From: Litchfieldia alkalitelluris
Lineage (GTDB): Bacteria > Bacillota > Bacilli > Bacillales > Salisediminibacteriaceae
DNA length: 64,000 bases
Reading direction: 5' to 3'
Assembly: GCF_002153425.1 (NCBI RefSeq)
Contig: NZ_KZ119600.1
Coordinates: forward strand, 3,745,743-3,809,742
The stretch's first letter is position 1; each line of letters opens with the position of its first letter. Shown in pieces: positions 53,009 to 61,873 of the stretch. Both the position numbers and the translations under genes were made by a program. The notes under the pieces are model-generated. The model ran no database searches. It was not told where the DNA came from and saw only the letters and a program-made list of their open reading frames with translations.

Positions 53009-54139
53009 TTATCCATCTCTCTTTGATAGTTCTCGATACCAATCCACCAGTTTCTCTTCTTCGACTTTCCAGTTCAATTTATCTATGACAGCCCTTTTCC
53101 CATTCTGCCCCATTTCTTGCGCAGCACTAACATTTTCACGTAAAAAAGAAATAGCTTGTCTAATTTCTTCTTCATTTGAAGGATCAACTGCAATCCCGCA
53201 CTCGTACTTTTCCATAAATTCCTTCCATGCTGGAAAATCAGAGCAAATGATTGGTATACCTGCACTCATATATTCAAAGAATTTGGTTAACTCTTTCTTT
53301 TTATAGTGATCTGTTGGGGGAAACAAGGCAATTCCTGCAAGCCAATTAGTATTAATATAATGTTGATCAATAACTTGTTTGTCTATAAATTGATCGATTC
53401 CTTCTATATATAGACGTTCTTTATTTTCACCTGCGATTTCATACATTTTTTCCGCAAAGCTTTTAGGACACTTTCCAACAAAGTGGACAGATATTTGCTC
53501 ATCTATAAGTGGTAACTTAGCATGTATAAATGCTCCACGCTCCACTGACACATTCCCTGTATACAACAGCTTTTCTTCAGCTGGTTTAGTTTCTAGTGGT
53601 TTGTTTATTAGTGTTTCATTCAAGACTGGATAATTTAGTATGCATTTCCCTCTAGGGTATTTCTCTATATAATACTTTTCAGCAAGACATAGTTCTAACT
53701 TCCTTGTAAAGAAACTTTCTACTGTTTTAAACATTTTCGCCGCAAGCATTCTTAATGGCTTTGGCAAGTATTCCTTTTGCATCATACTTGTCTCATAATC
53801 TTCATGAATGTCATAAATGACTATATTGTTAGACCTTTTAAGCATCCAAGCAAACGGAAGCAGTTCCGGATCGTGAATGTGATAAAAATCAGCCTTCAAA
53901 TTTTTAGCTAGTTTATACGCCTTATATGTTGAGACGATCATTCTTAAGAATCGGTTTCTGTATTTTGTTAAAGATATTAAATTTATTTTTCTCTCCGGTA
54001 TAATTTTTTCAGCATCTGTTGCAATCAGTGTCACATCGAACCCTGCCTTTTGAAGGGAAAGACATTGTTTATAATAAATCCTAGGATCCAATGGATGATG
54101 TACTGTTGTCAGGTGAACTACTTTTTTGGTGTTGGACAA
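53009..54139 (-). CDS. Family 4 (GT-B) glycosyltransferase
   Basis: About 376 residues from a TTG start at 54139, 7 bases after AAAGGAGG; the frame is open to 54169. Begins LSNTKKVVHLTTVHHPLDPR, typical of a GT4 acceptor-binding domain with PRIYYKQCLSLQKAGFDVT. The donor domain has LLYTGNVSVERGAF, CPKSFAEKMYEIAGE and LTKFFEYMSAGIPIICSDFP with KEFMEKYECGIAVDPSN. The E-x7-E type region is KKKELTKFFEYMSAG. It is the second gene of the run. Sugar specificity unknown. Confidence 0.92.
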   Translation of the reverse strand: MSNTKKVVHLTTVHHPLDPRIYYKQCLSLQKAGFDVTLIATDAEKIIPERKINLISLTKYRNRFLRMIVSTYKAYKLAKNLKADFYHIHDPELLPFAWMLKRSNNIVIYDIHEDYETSMMQKEYLPKPLRMLAAKMFKTVESFFTRKLELCLAEKYYIEKYPRGKCILNYPVLNETLINKPLETKPAEEKLLYTGNVSVERGAFIHAKLPLIDEQISVHFVGKCPKSFAEKMYEIAGENKERLYIEGIDQFIDKQVIDQHYINTNWLAGIALFPPTDHYKKKELTKFFEYMSAGIPIICSDFPAWKEFMEKYECGIAVDPSNEEEIRQAISFLRENVSAAQEMGQNGKRAVIDKLNWKVEEEKLVDWYRELSKRDG

Positions 54140-54179
54140 TTCAACACCTCCTTTATAATTAAAAACCATTTTCGTACTA

Positions 54180-55298
54180 TTACTTATTTAACGTTTGTAA
54201 AAAGACTTCTTCATATCGCTTCACAATTTTTTTCGCATCAAAATGCTTCGCTCTTTCATACCCTAATTCTATTCGTTCTTTCGTTTCACTTTTGTCCATC
54301 GAAAGGACCTGAAGCATTTTTTCTGCAAGTTCTTGATCGTTCCCTACTTTACAAAGGTCACCATATTCTCCGTTATTTAATACCTCTGAAGGACCTGACT
54401 TACAGTTTGTTGAAACGACTGGCGTTCCAGTTGCTAGCGCTTCAGCGATAACATGACTGAACCCTTCATGAATAGAAGTAAGGGTAAAAAGGTCTGCCTG
54501 TTTAAAGTAAATATAAGGGTTTCTTTGAAAACCTAGAAAATGGACACGATCAAAGATATTTAATTCCTTTGCCTGTTCTTTCAACTGGTCTTCTAAAGGC
54601 CCTTCTCCTAGAATGACAAGCTGACTGTCTAACTGTTTATTAACCTTTGCAAATGCATTTAGTAAAGTTCGTTGATCTTTTTGCTTCACAAGTCTGCCAG
54701 CTGTAATCACAATTTTATCTGAAGTGTCAAAAATATGTTTGTGGCCTTCGACTAATTGGTCATCTGCCATTTTCTCGTTTATTTGTTCAAGATCTATAGG
54801 ATTATAGATCACTTTTATATCTTCGGCTTTAATCTTATAACGTTTTATCAGATTACTCTTAACCCCTTCGGATAATGAGATGATCTGACTAGACAATTTA
54901 TAGATTAAACCAAATCCAATTAATTGAAGGTTCGTTTTCCATGTACCACCTAAATTATCCGCTTCCCTAATGACGCTTTTTGCTTTTGAAAACGACAATT
55001 TATTTGCTAGAATCGCAATTGTATTAACCCTTGGAATGGTACTAAAGACCACATCTATTTGATTTTCTCTGATGATTTTGGCAAGACGAAAAATGGACCT
55101 ACTTAACCGTTGTGTTTCTAGCTTGATGAATATCACATCGTCTTTTAATTCCTGCTCATAGGAACCATCAAAGTTTAATGTAACTAGGTGAGGTTCAAAT
55201 TTGTTTCTGTCCAAATTGTTAATAATATTTAGCAGCGTCCTAGCCGCTCCCCCAGCACCCATTTGATATATAAAAAATAATACTTTGACTTTTTTCAT
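54180..55298 (-). CDS. Family 4 (GT-B) glycosyltransferase, first gene of the operon
   Basis: A 372-residue GT4 enzyme: MKKVKVLFFIYQMGAGGAAR with TLLNIINNL at the N-terminus, and a C-terminal donor domain with VITAGRLVKQKDQRTLLNAF, LVILGEGPLEDQLKEQAKEL, VHFLGFQRNPYIYFKQADLF, TSIHEGFSHVIAEALATGTP and VVSTNCKSGPSEVL (E-x7-E motif EGFSHVIAE). It opens the minus-strand run of 13 genes that ends at 35667; the intergenic region to the divergent CotH-like gene (55299-55514) should carry the operon promoter. Confidence 0.93.
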   Translation of the reverse strand: MKKVKVLFFIYQMGAGGAARTLLNIINNLDRNKFEPHLVTLNFDGSYEQELKDDVIFIKLETQRLSRSIFRLAKIIRENQIDVVFSTIPRVNTIAILANKLSFSKAKSVIREADNLGGTWKTNLQLIGFGLIYKLSSQIISLSEGVKSNLIKRYKIKAEDIKVIYNPIDLEQINEKMADDQLVEGHKHIFDTSDKIVITAGRLVKQKDQRTLLNAFAKVNKQLDSQLVILGEGPLEDQLKEQAKELNIFDRVHFLGFQRNPYIYFKQADLFTLTSIHEGFSHVIAEALATGTPVVSTNCKSGPSEVLNNGEYGDLCKVGNDQELAEKMLQVLSMDKSETKERIELGYERAKHFDAKKIVKRYEEVFLQTLNK

Positions 55299-55455
55299 AA
55301 CTAACAGCCTTTCTTAAAAAACGTTTTAGTATGAGGCTCAATTTTCAATTATACCATAATACTTCCTTCTTTTTGAATAACATGTTGACCCTTTTCTGTA
55401 TAAGTCGAAAAGTCAATTTAATTGTAGATTACTGAATAATTTCATTTACAAAAAA

Positions 55456-55464
55456 TGATATAAT
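55456..55464 (+). promoter_or_regulatory. Extended -10 upstream of the LRR-CotH gene
   Basis: TGATATAAT fits TG-N-TATAAT; no convincing -35. It is 50 bases before the ATG at 55515. Confidence 0.4.
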
Positions 55465-55514
55465 TTCCATATAGGCTTCTACTTCATAGATTGAAAAAGG
55501 GGGAAACACTCTTT

Positions 55515-58034
55515 ATGAATAAACAACAAAAAATAACGTTACTACTATTACTCCCCACCCTTATTTCCATGTGGTTTGTTACGTTCTATTTAGTTGATTC
55601 TACTCCTGTTTCCACAGAAGATCTAGTGGAATCTGATACAGTGGATGACACCTTATCCCTAGATGATGAAAAAGACAATTTTATAGTAGAGTTTCAGGAT
55701 CCCACCTTTGAAGATGCTCTAAGGAAAGAACTTAATCATATAGGCGATTTTACTGCTAATCAATTACAACAAATTGAATCATTAACACTTCGTGCTGAAA
55801 AATTAGTAGATATCAGTGACATAAAGCACTTTACCAATCTTCGTTCCCTAGACTTAAGAGATAATCAGATTGTTAACATCTCTTCATTAGCTAGTCTTCC
55901 CAATTTAATAGATTTAAACCTCCGTGGGAATAAAATAGAGGATATTTCAGCATTAAGAAACACAACACATATACAAGAACTTAACCTAAGAGAAAACTTA
56001 ATTCAGGATATAAGTGCCCTTGAAGGACTAGAATCTTTAAGAGATTTGAATCTACGCTATAATCTAGTATCTTCGATTCAGCCCCTTGGAGGGCTTGATA
56101 ATCTTACTGATAGACTCTATTTAAATGGGAACCCAATTCATGATTATACACCTTTACATTCATTGCATCCTCACATAAATGAAACTGATTTTGATATAGC
56201 ACCACTCTTTTCACAACCAGGCGGATTCTATCAAGAGGAATTTCATTTGGAACTATCCACACCAAATGAAAACGCAACAATGTATTATACATTGGACGGT
56301 TCAGAGCCAGATCCAGTATTTAATCCGAATAGTACATATACATACATTGATCCTATTTTAATTTCTGATAGAAGTGGAGACCCTAATGACCTTTCTATGA
56401 TTAGAACAGCTATAGATGGCCCTTATACTTACTGGGAACCTCCTACAGATGTAGTTTTCAAAGGAACAGTAGTTAAAGCAAGAGTTTTCAATGAAAATGG
56501 CGAAAATACAGAGACAGTCACCAATACATATTTCATAGACGAACAAGAACACAACAGATATTTCCTTCCTGTCATATCTATAAGTACAAATTCAGACTCC
56601 TTTTTCGGTGATGCAACTGGTCTCTTTGTTAATGAAAATTGGGAAAACAGGGGAATAGAGTGGGAACGGGAAGCTAACATTGAGTACTTCGCATCAGATG
56701 GGACACTTGGTTTTTCACAGCCAGTAGGCATTCGTGTCCATGGTGGTTGGAGTAGAGAAGCACCATTGAAATCCCTAAGAATCTATGCAAGATCGGATTA
56801 CGGAACTAACCTTATATTTCACGATCTCTTTGATAACCATAATAACCTTACTCATAAAAGGTTGATATTAAGGAATTCGGGTAATGATTTTCACCGTACC
56901 ATGTTTAGGGATGGATTATTACAAAGCTTAGTGTCGCACATGCATTTTGACACACAATCCTTTCAACCTTCCATTGTTTTTATCAATGGAGAATATTGGG
57001 GAATACAAAACATTCGTGAGCGTTATGATGACTGGTATTTGGCTAACCAATATGGGGTTAATCAAGACAATGTAACGATTTTAGAGAATAATGCTGAATT
57101 AGATGATGGTTTGCATGAAGGCATTGAACACTATGAGTCCATGATTACCTTTGTACAAGAACACGATTTACGCAATGATGATAATTATGAATTGCTCCAG
57201 ACAATGATGGATATTGATAATTTTATAGATTACTATGTAGCCCAAATCTATTTCGCAAATATAGATTGGCCAGAAAACAATGTTCGCATGTGGCGCTATA
57301 ATACTGATACTCAGCCTGTTTCAAATGAAGAATTATCTCCAGAAGATGGGCGCTGGCGATGGTTGTTATTCGATACTGACTTTGGATTTGGTGTTCAACC
57401 TGGAATAGGGTATTCAAGAGGAAGTGATGTTGATACAAACGCGCTAGAACGCTTAATTGGTGAAGAATGGTACCAATTTCTGTTCACTTCCCTTATGGAG
57501 AACGATCATTTCAAACAAAGTTTTATTTCTCGTTTTTCCGATATGCTTAATACTGCTTTCACTCCAGACAGGGTGGTTGAAGAACTTGATCGTCTTTATG
57601 ACATATACAAGCAAGAGATCAATGAGCATATTGCACGTTGGAATATACCTGAGACTTATGATATCTGGGAAAAAGAAGTCAATATCATGCGACGTTTTGC
57701 ACAGGAACGCCCCATGTACCAATGGCAGCATCTTCAGAATTTCTTTCGTTTAGGAGATCGCTCAAAGGTTACCGTTGAAATGGATAGTACAAAAGGAACT
57801 GTACAAATAAACTCCATTATCATCGATGATACTACTCCTGGAATTAGCAATCATGAGCATTGGGAAGGTCAATATTTTAAAGGTGTACCAGTTACTATTA
57901 CCGCGATTCCTGAAGTTGGATACGAATTTGTGGGATGGGATAGCTCTATAAATGAGTTAAATGACACAGAAACAGTTGAATTAGAGTTAACCGAAGATCT
58001 ATATATTTCACCAATTTTTGAAGAGATATCATAA
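55515..58034 (+). CDS. Secreted leucine-rich-repeat CotH kinase-fold protein
   Basis: An 839-residue exported protein. I start at the ATG at 55515 (GGGGG 11 bases upstream) rather than an in-frame TTG at 55491. Signal/membrane segment at about 7-27; an acidic spacer; LRRs of internalin type at about 70-215 (LRSLDLRDNQIVNISSLASL, LIDLNLRGNKIEDISAL); a chitobiase C-terminal-like segment (MYYTLDGSEPDP, about 255); the CotH domain (about 350-720: VGIRVHGGWSREAPLKSLRI, GEYWGIQNIRERYDDWYL, LLFDTDFGFG); and a C-terminal InlB B-repeat-like module (VTITAIPEVGYEFVGWDSS). CotH proteins are atypical kinases known from spore coats; here the partner may be a surface protein or polymer. Confidence 0.92.
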   Translation: MNKQQKITLLLLLPTLISMWFVTFYLVDSTPVSTEDLVESDTVDDTLSLDDEKDNFIVEFQDPTFEDALRKELNHIGDFTANQLQQIESLTLRAEKLVDISDIKHFTNLRSLDLRDNQIVNISSLASLPNLIDLNLRGNKIEDISALRNTTHIQELNLRENLIQDISALEGLESLRDLNLRYNLVSSIQPLGGLDNLTDRLYLNGNPIHDYTPLHSLHPHINETDFDIAPLFSQPGGFYQEEFHLELSTPNENATMYYTLDGSEPDPVFNPNSTYTYIDPILISDRSGDPNDLSMIRTAIDGPYTYWEPPTDVVFKGTVVKARVFNENGENTETVTNTYFIDEQEHNRYFLPVISISTNSDSFFGDATGLFVNENWENRGIEWEREANIEYFASDGTLGFSQPVGIRVHGGWSREAPLKSLRIYARSDYGTNLIFHDLFDNHNNLTHKRLILRNSGNDFHRTMFRDGLLQSLVSHMHFDTQSFQPSIVFINGEYWGIQNIRERYDDWYLANQYGVNQDNVTILENNAELDDGLHEGIEHYESMITFVQEHDLRNDDNYELLQTMMDIDNFIDYYVAQIYFANIDWPENNVRMWRYNTDTQPVSNEELSPEDGRWRWLLFDTDFGFGVQPGIGYSRGSDVDTNALERLIGEEWYQFLFTSLMENDHFKQSFISRFSDMLNTAFTPDRVVEELDRLYDIYKQEINEHIARWNIPETYDIWEKEVNIMRRFAQERPMYQWQHLQNFFRLGDRSKVTVEMDSTKGTVQINSIIIDDTTPGISNHEHWEGQYFKGVPVTITAIPEVGYEFVGWDSSINELNDTETVELELTEDLYISPIFEEIS

Positions 58035-58124
58035 ACCTCTTTTCAAACAACCAAGGTAAGAAGGCTCTATTAAACTATGATGTTGTTTTTTAAGATTTTA
58101 CATTTTTTATCCCCCCCGCCATAA

Positions 58125-58162
58125 AAAAGAGATGTCTCTATTTTTAAGAGAGCATCTCTTTT
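58125..58162. terminator. Bidirectional terminator between the CotH-like and PBP genes
   Basis: AAAAGAGATG and CATCTCTTTT, with inner CTCT/AGAG pairing, form a long stem between two convergent genes. Confidence 0.85.
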
Positions 58163-58212
58163 CACTTCGTTCTTTTCAATATAGTTTTCCAGCCTTAAGT
58201 TAACTTAACTCT

Positions 58213-60255
58213 TCAATCTCCCCATCTTACCAAAAACTCATTCACTTTATCCACGGCATAGCCGCTGTTTTCCCCTTCAATCATCATCGTGATTAGGAGG
58301 TCTTCCCTTTCATAATCGAAGGCTACGTACCACCCTAAGCGGTCTCCATCGACCACGTCACGACTCTCCTTCAATTCTGCTGTCCCTGTTTTTCCAGCAA
58401 TAGAACGATTGTGGCCTGGGTTTGATCGGTTTGCCGTTCCGTTTGAGTCTTCCACAACGGAGATAAGAGTATCTCGGACAGTCTCTACAGTCTCTGGAGA
58501 TACGATGCCATCTAACCAGACACTTGGTTCTTCATTATCAAGTAACAATGGCTGCATCACATCTCCATCATTGAGGAACATCGTATATAGTGCCGTCAGA
58601 TGTACAGGGTTAACTTGAACCTCACCTTGCCCATAACCAGTATCAGCCAACAATATATCAGATCTCAGCCCATCGTTCGCAATGGAGGATTCCGTAATTG
58701 GATAGCTAAATGGTACAGAATCCCCAAACCCTAGTTTTTCAGCCCAAGTCTCGAAGTTTTCTTGCCCAATTTCCAGCGCCTGCATGGCAAAATAAATATT
58801 ATCAGAGTATTTCATGGCAGTTTCCAGATCCACTTGGGAAACATCTTCATTCACACGGGCAACTTCATAATCTCCCCAGCTTCCGTCTGCCTGCCAATAC
58901 TTTCCGTCAATTGTAAACACTTCTGACGGATCCAACGTTCCTTCTTCAAGGCCGATTGCTGCTGTAAATGGCTTAAAGACAGATCCTGGCGCGTAAAAAT
59001 TTCGATAGCGTTGATTGAATAAGACGTTTGTATCTTCCAATTCATCTGCCCTAGGGTCACGTAACCCTAGATATCGAAGGTTAGAATCAAAGGCAGGTAG
59101 ACTCGCCATTGCCAATACTTCCCCTGTTTTAGGGTTCATCACAATTCCAGTACCAGCATCGTCACCAATCGTTTCTGCCAGTTGTTTCTGAAGCTCCGCA
59201 TCTATCGTTAATGTAATGTCCTCTCCATGTTCTGTTGGAATGGATTTCACAACATCTCTTGTTTCTCCATCTGAATCTTTTACAACGATCGACAAACCGC
59301 GCTGACCACGAAGTGTCTCTTCATATGCAAGTTCCACACCACGTTTTCCTATAGAAGAATCCACTTTATAGCCCCTATCCGGGTGATTTTCCAGATCCTC
59401 TGCCAAAACATCTCCTGTATGCCCTATGATGTGCGCCAATGCTTCCCCATACGGATACACCCTTCCATCAACTTGGCTAAGGAGTATACCTTTTATTCTC
59501 AAAACCTCATCTTTTCTTGGATCATCAAGTGACATTAATGTAATTGGTGCGCGCCAATCTGGACGGTCTGGGTGTGCATCTGCAAGCTCCCTCACTCGCT
59601 CCACATCCATATCTAATAAATCTGCTAATCTAGCAGTCGCATCATCGAAGTCTTCCATCGCTTCTGGAACAAAACTAACATCGTATACCGTTCCGTTTTC
59701 AGCAAGGGCCCTTCCATTTCTATCATAGATTTCCCCGCGAGTTGGATATTCCCCATTCTCTATGGAAACAGTATCTTCGAGTGAGTATAACCCTAAGAAA
59801 ATATGAGATGGGTGCAGGCTGATGAGCCAGTTTTCATGTTCGTCCCCATCAATCTCCTCAACCTCTTTCTTTAAGGTAACATCTGTGACGTAAGAGAGCT
59901 CTCCTGCGATCGTATCCATTTGCACATCAACGGAGTATTTGAGATCCTCTATTTCGTCCAAATCTATTTCCTCTTCTTCAAAATCACGGGACGTGTAGCT
60001 GACCGTAATGTTTTCTACACCAGCAGTTTCATGTATCTCTTCCATTCTTTCAGGCAGGTCCCATTCTAGCCCCTCTATTTCAGCAATAGAGTCTGAATTT
60101 AGTACGTCGACCATCTGAGCGTAATTCTGACTCTCCCAAGCCTCAATATAGCTAACTAATACATCTTCCGGATTCACCTTGTCATCGTCAGAACAACCAA
60201 TGATAAGAACACTAACTATCGCTGTGAAAAAAAATGTGCCAACCCACTTCCTCAT
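58213..60255 (-). CDS. pbpC: Class B penicillin-binding lipoprotein (PBP3/MecA_N type)
   Basis: A D,D-transpeptidase that cross-links peptidoglycan outside the membrane. The 680-residue protein has a lipoprotein signal (VSVLIIGC, Cys at residue 21), a MecA_N/NTF2-like domain (about 27-150), the PBP dimer domain (about 155-320, with RGEIYDRNGRALAENG) and the transpeptidase domain (about 350-675). Active-site motifs are SVFK (in YAPGSVFKPFTAAIGL), SDN (MKYSDNIYF) and KTGTAEL. Length and layout match B. subtilis PbpC, a low-affinity PBP. GGGGGAAATCAC precedes the ATG. No lesion is seen. Confidence 0.93.
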   Translation of the reverse strand: MRKWVGTFFFTAIVSVLIIGCSDDDKVNPEDVLVSYIEAWESQNYAQMVDVLNSDSIAEIEGLEWDLPERMEEIHETAGVENITVSYTSRDFEEEEIDLDEIEDLKYSVDVQMDTIAGELSYVTDVTLKKEVEEIDGDEHENWLISLHPSHIFLGLYSLEDTVSIENGEYPTRGEIYDRNGRALAENGTVYDVSFVPEAMEDFDDATARLADLLDMDVERVRELADAHPDRPDWRAPITLMSLDDPRKDEVLRIKGILLSQVDGRVYPYGEALAHIIGHTGDVLAEDLENHPDRGYKVDSSIGKRGVELAYEETLRGQRGLSIVVKDSDGETRDVVKSIPTEHGEDITLTIDAELQKQLAETIGDDAGTGIVMNPKTGEVLAMASLPAFDSNLRYLGLRDPRADELEDTNVLFNQRYRNFYAPGSVFKPFTAAIGLEEGTLDPSEVFTIDGKYWQADGSWGDYEVARVNEDVSQVDLETAMKYSDNIYFAMQALEIGQENFETWAEKLGFGDSVPFSYPITESSIANDGLRSDILLADTGYGQGEVQVNPVHLTALYTMFLNDGDVMQPLLLDNEEPSVWLDGIVSPETVETVRDTLISVVEDSNGTANRSNPGHNRSIAGKTGTAELKESRDVVDGDRLGWYVAFDYEREDLLITMMIEGENSGYAVDKVNEFLVRWGD

Positions 60256-60428
60256 GTGATTTCCCCCTTTTTATTCTATTAATCTCAAGTAAAAACTATA
60301 AGCTTGATCCATGGCATGTAAAAGAATATATGTTTTTTTGTAATTGAATAAGCAGAGCCCAACGAGTATATTCAATTACTATAAAAGGAGCACCTTTTTG
60401 TTTCCTACACATACGATGCCCCCAAAGT

Positions 60429-60722
60429 TTAATCTATTTTTTTAAGCTCATTATCGATTTCCTTCAGGATAGCCTCAACCTCAGCTAGTTCAGGATTATT
60501 ACGTTCCTCAAACTGCGCCAATTCCTGTTTGTATTGATCCAACTGATTCCTCAGCTGCTCTGCAATATACAGTTTATCCCCTTCATTAATCTTGGAAGCT
60601 ATTTCGTAACGGACTTTGTACTTCTCGATTTTTTCTTCTATCGTATTTCTACGCTTATTAATTTCTAGCTTTTTTGTCTCCAATTCTCGTTTCCAGCTTT
60701 GTAGATTTTCAGCTTTATCCAT
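60429..60722 (-). CDS. Small coiled-coil protein of unknown function
   Basis: About 97 residues from the ATG at 60722, 8 bases after GGAGG; the frame is open 5 codons further. Almost the entire chain is a charged heptad coiled coil (ELETKKLEINKRRNTIEEKI, ELAEVEAILKEIDNELKKID) with no Cys, no membrane segment and no signal. Cytosolic. I do not recognise a family. It lies between the SGNH hydrolase and PBP genes on the same strand but is spaced from both by more than 90 bases. Confidence 0.75.
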   Translation of the reverse strand: MDKAENLQSWKRELETKKLEINKRRNTIEEKIEKYKVRYEIASKINEGDKLYIAEQLRNQLDQYKQELAQFEERNNPELAEVEAILKEIDNELKKID

Positions 60723-60818
60723 CGATTTAACCTCCATTTTCCGTTGTTTCTTTTCTTTTGTTATATCACGTTTAAATTACATTTTCAAAGGATGCCAAAT
60801 GAGTTTTTGCACAAAAAA

Positions 60819-60841
60819 CACAAGTGGTTGCAACACTTGCG
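60819..60841 (-). terminator. Terminator after the SGNH hydrolase gene
   Basis: On the minus strand CGCAAGTG, TTGCAAC loop, CACTTGTG then TTTTTTG. Confidence 0.75.
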
Positions 60842-60856
60842 TTCATGCGTTCTATA

Positions 60857-61723
60857 TTATTCTTCTAACTCTTCCTCAATGGCAGCATGATTGATGAAAA
60901 GCCTCTCAATACTCTTGCTCCAAAGCTCGTGCCCTGCCTGTGTTGGCATATTGTGTTCTGAATGAACGTATTGGAGTATATCCTCACTGTCTACTGAAGG
61001 CCAATCTTGCCAAAAATCTATGTACTGATATCCATTAGTCGTCGCAAACTCCTTCAACTGCTCTTCCTGTTGTGGGTAAAAATACGTATCATAAACAGGC
61101 TGAGATGGTTGCACATAAAGAAGTATATCTGGATTGTCACGATAGAAAGCTGAAATAATAATTTCCATACTATCTAACGTATGTGTGATATCCACCCCTG
61201 AATTACTGTTCCATAAAAAAGGTTCAAAAATAACAATATTCGTGTCTGCGTTTACTACATCTTGATATAATCCGTTTTGCAAAACCTCAATACTGGAATT
61301 GTCCCCAAGAGCTACAGTTTCCACATTGAACATTGTTTTTCCGTATCCTTCATTTAGTTCACGCTCTAACAATACAGGCCATGGATCAATTCCCTCGTTT
61401 TGCGAATCTACCAGAGCTTTAGAACCAAACGCTAAAATGTTTATAGCGTCCTCCTCAGCTAATTCACCAAAATAAAGGTCCTCAATTCGTTGTGAAATCG
61501 ATGGCTCAACACCGCTAGTCAGCGCTTGAAAATGCTGCTGCTCTTCTTCCATTCTAGCTAGTTCCATTTCTTCTTGCACTTGCTTCTGTTCAGCAATGGT
61601 TTGCTCACGCTCTGCCTGAGCTGAAGCTGCTGTACTTGATAACTTCTCTTGATAACTGTAACGCCCCCAGAGAACAACCCCTATACAAATAAATATTACT
61701 AATAAGACACTCAATCTCTTCAT
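60857..61723 (-). CDS. Membrane-anchored SGNH/GDSL-type hydrolase
   Basis: About 289 residues with an N-terminal membrane anchor (LSVLLVIFICIGVVLWGRYS) and a coiled-coil stalk (about 30-70), so the catalytic part is outside the cell. The fold is recognised by ILAFGSKALVDS (block I, with FGSKA in place of the usual GDS), VETVALGDNS (block II), IVIFEPFLWNSNSG (block III) and the C-terminal HNMPTQAGHELW that supplies the His. Such enzymes often add or remove O-acetyl groups on wall polymers. Three consecutive ATGs follow GAGG; I use the third (61723). Confidence 0.8.
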   Translation of the reverse strand: MKRLSVLLVIFICIGVVLWGRYSYQEKLSSTAASAQAEREQTIAEQKQVQEEMELARMEEEQQHFQALTSGVEPSISQRIEDLYFGELAEEDAINILAFGSKALVDSQNEGIDPWPVLLERELNEGYGKTMFNVETVALGDNSSIEVLQNGLYQDVVNADTNIVIFEPFLWNSNSGVDITHTLDSMEIIISAFYRDNPDILLYVQPSQPVYDTYFYPQQEEQLKEFATTNGYQYIDFWQDWPSVDSEDILQYVHSEHNMPTQAGHELWSKSIERLFINHAAIEEELEE

Positions 61724-61873
61724 CATCATTACCTCAACAATCATTATCAGTTCTTTTAATATCCTTAAATGGAAATATTATCTTTTATTATACAGGGATA
61801 TTCGACAAACTTCATTATAATTTTTCGACAACGCTTTATTGTGTGGAATGACCAAAATTCAACTTACACCCGG

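Noticed and set aside
60340..60379. Terminator between the coiled-coil gene and the PBP gene
   Set aside because: The 11-bp inverted repeat GTAATTGAATA/TATTCAATTAC is followed on the minus strand by an A-run, not a U-run, so termination is not supported.
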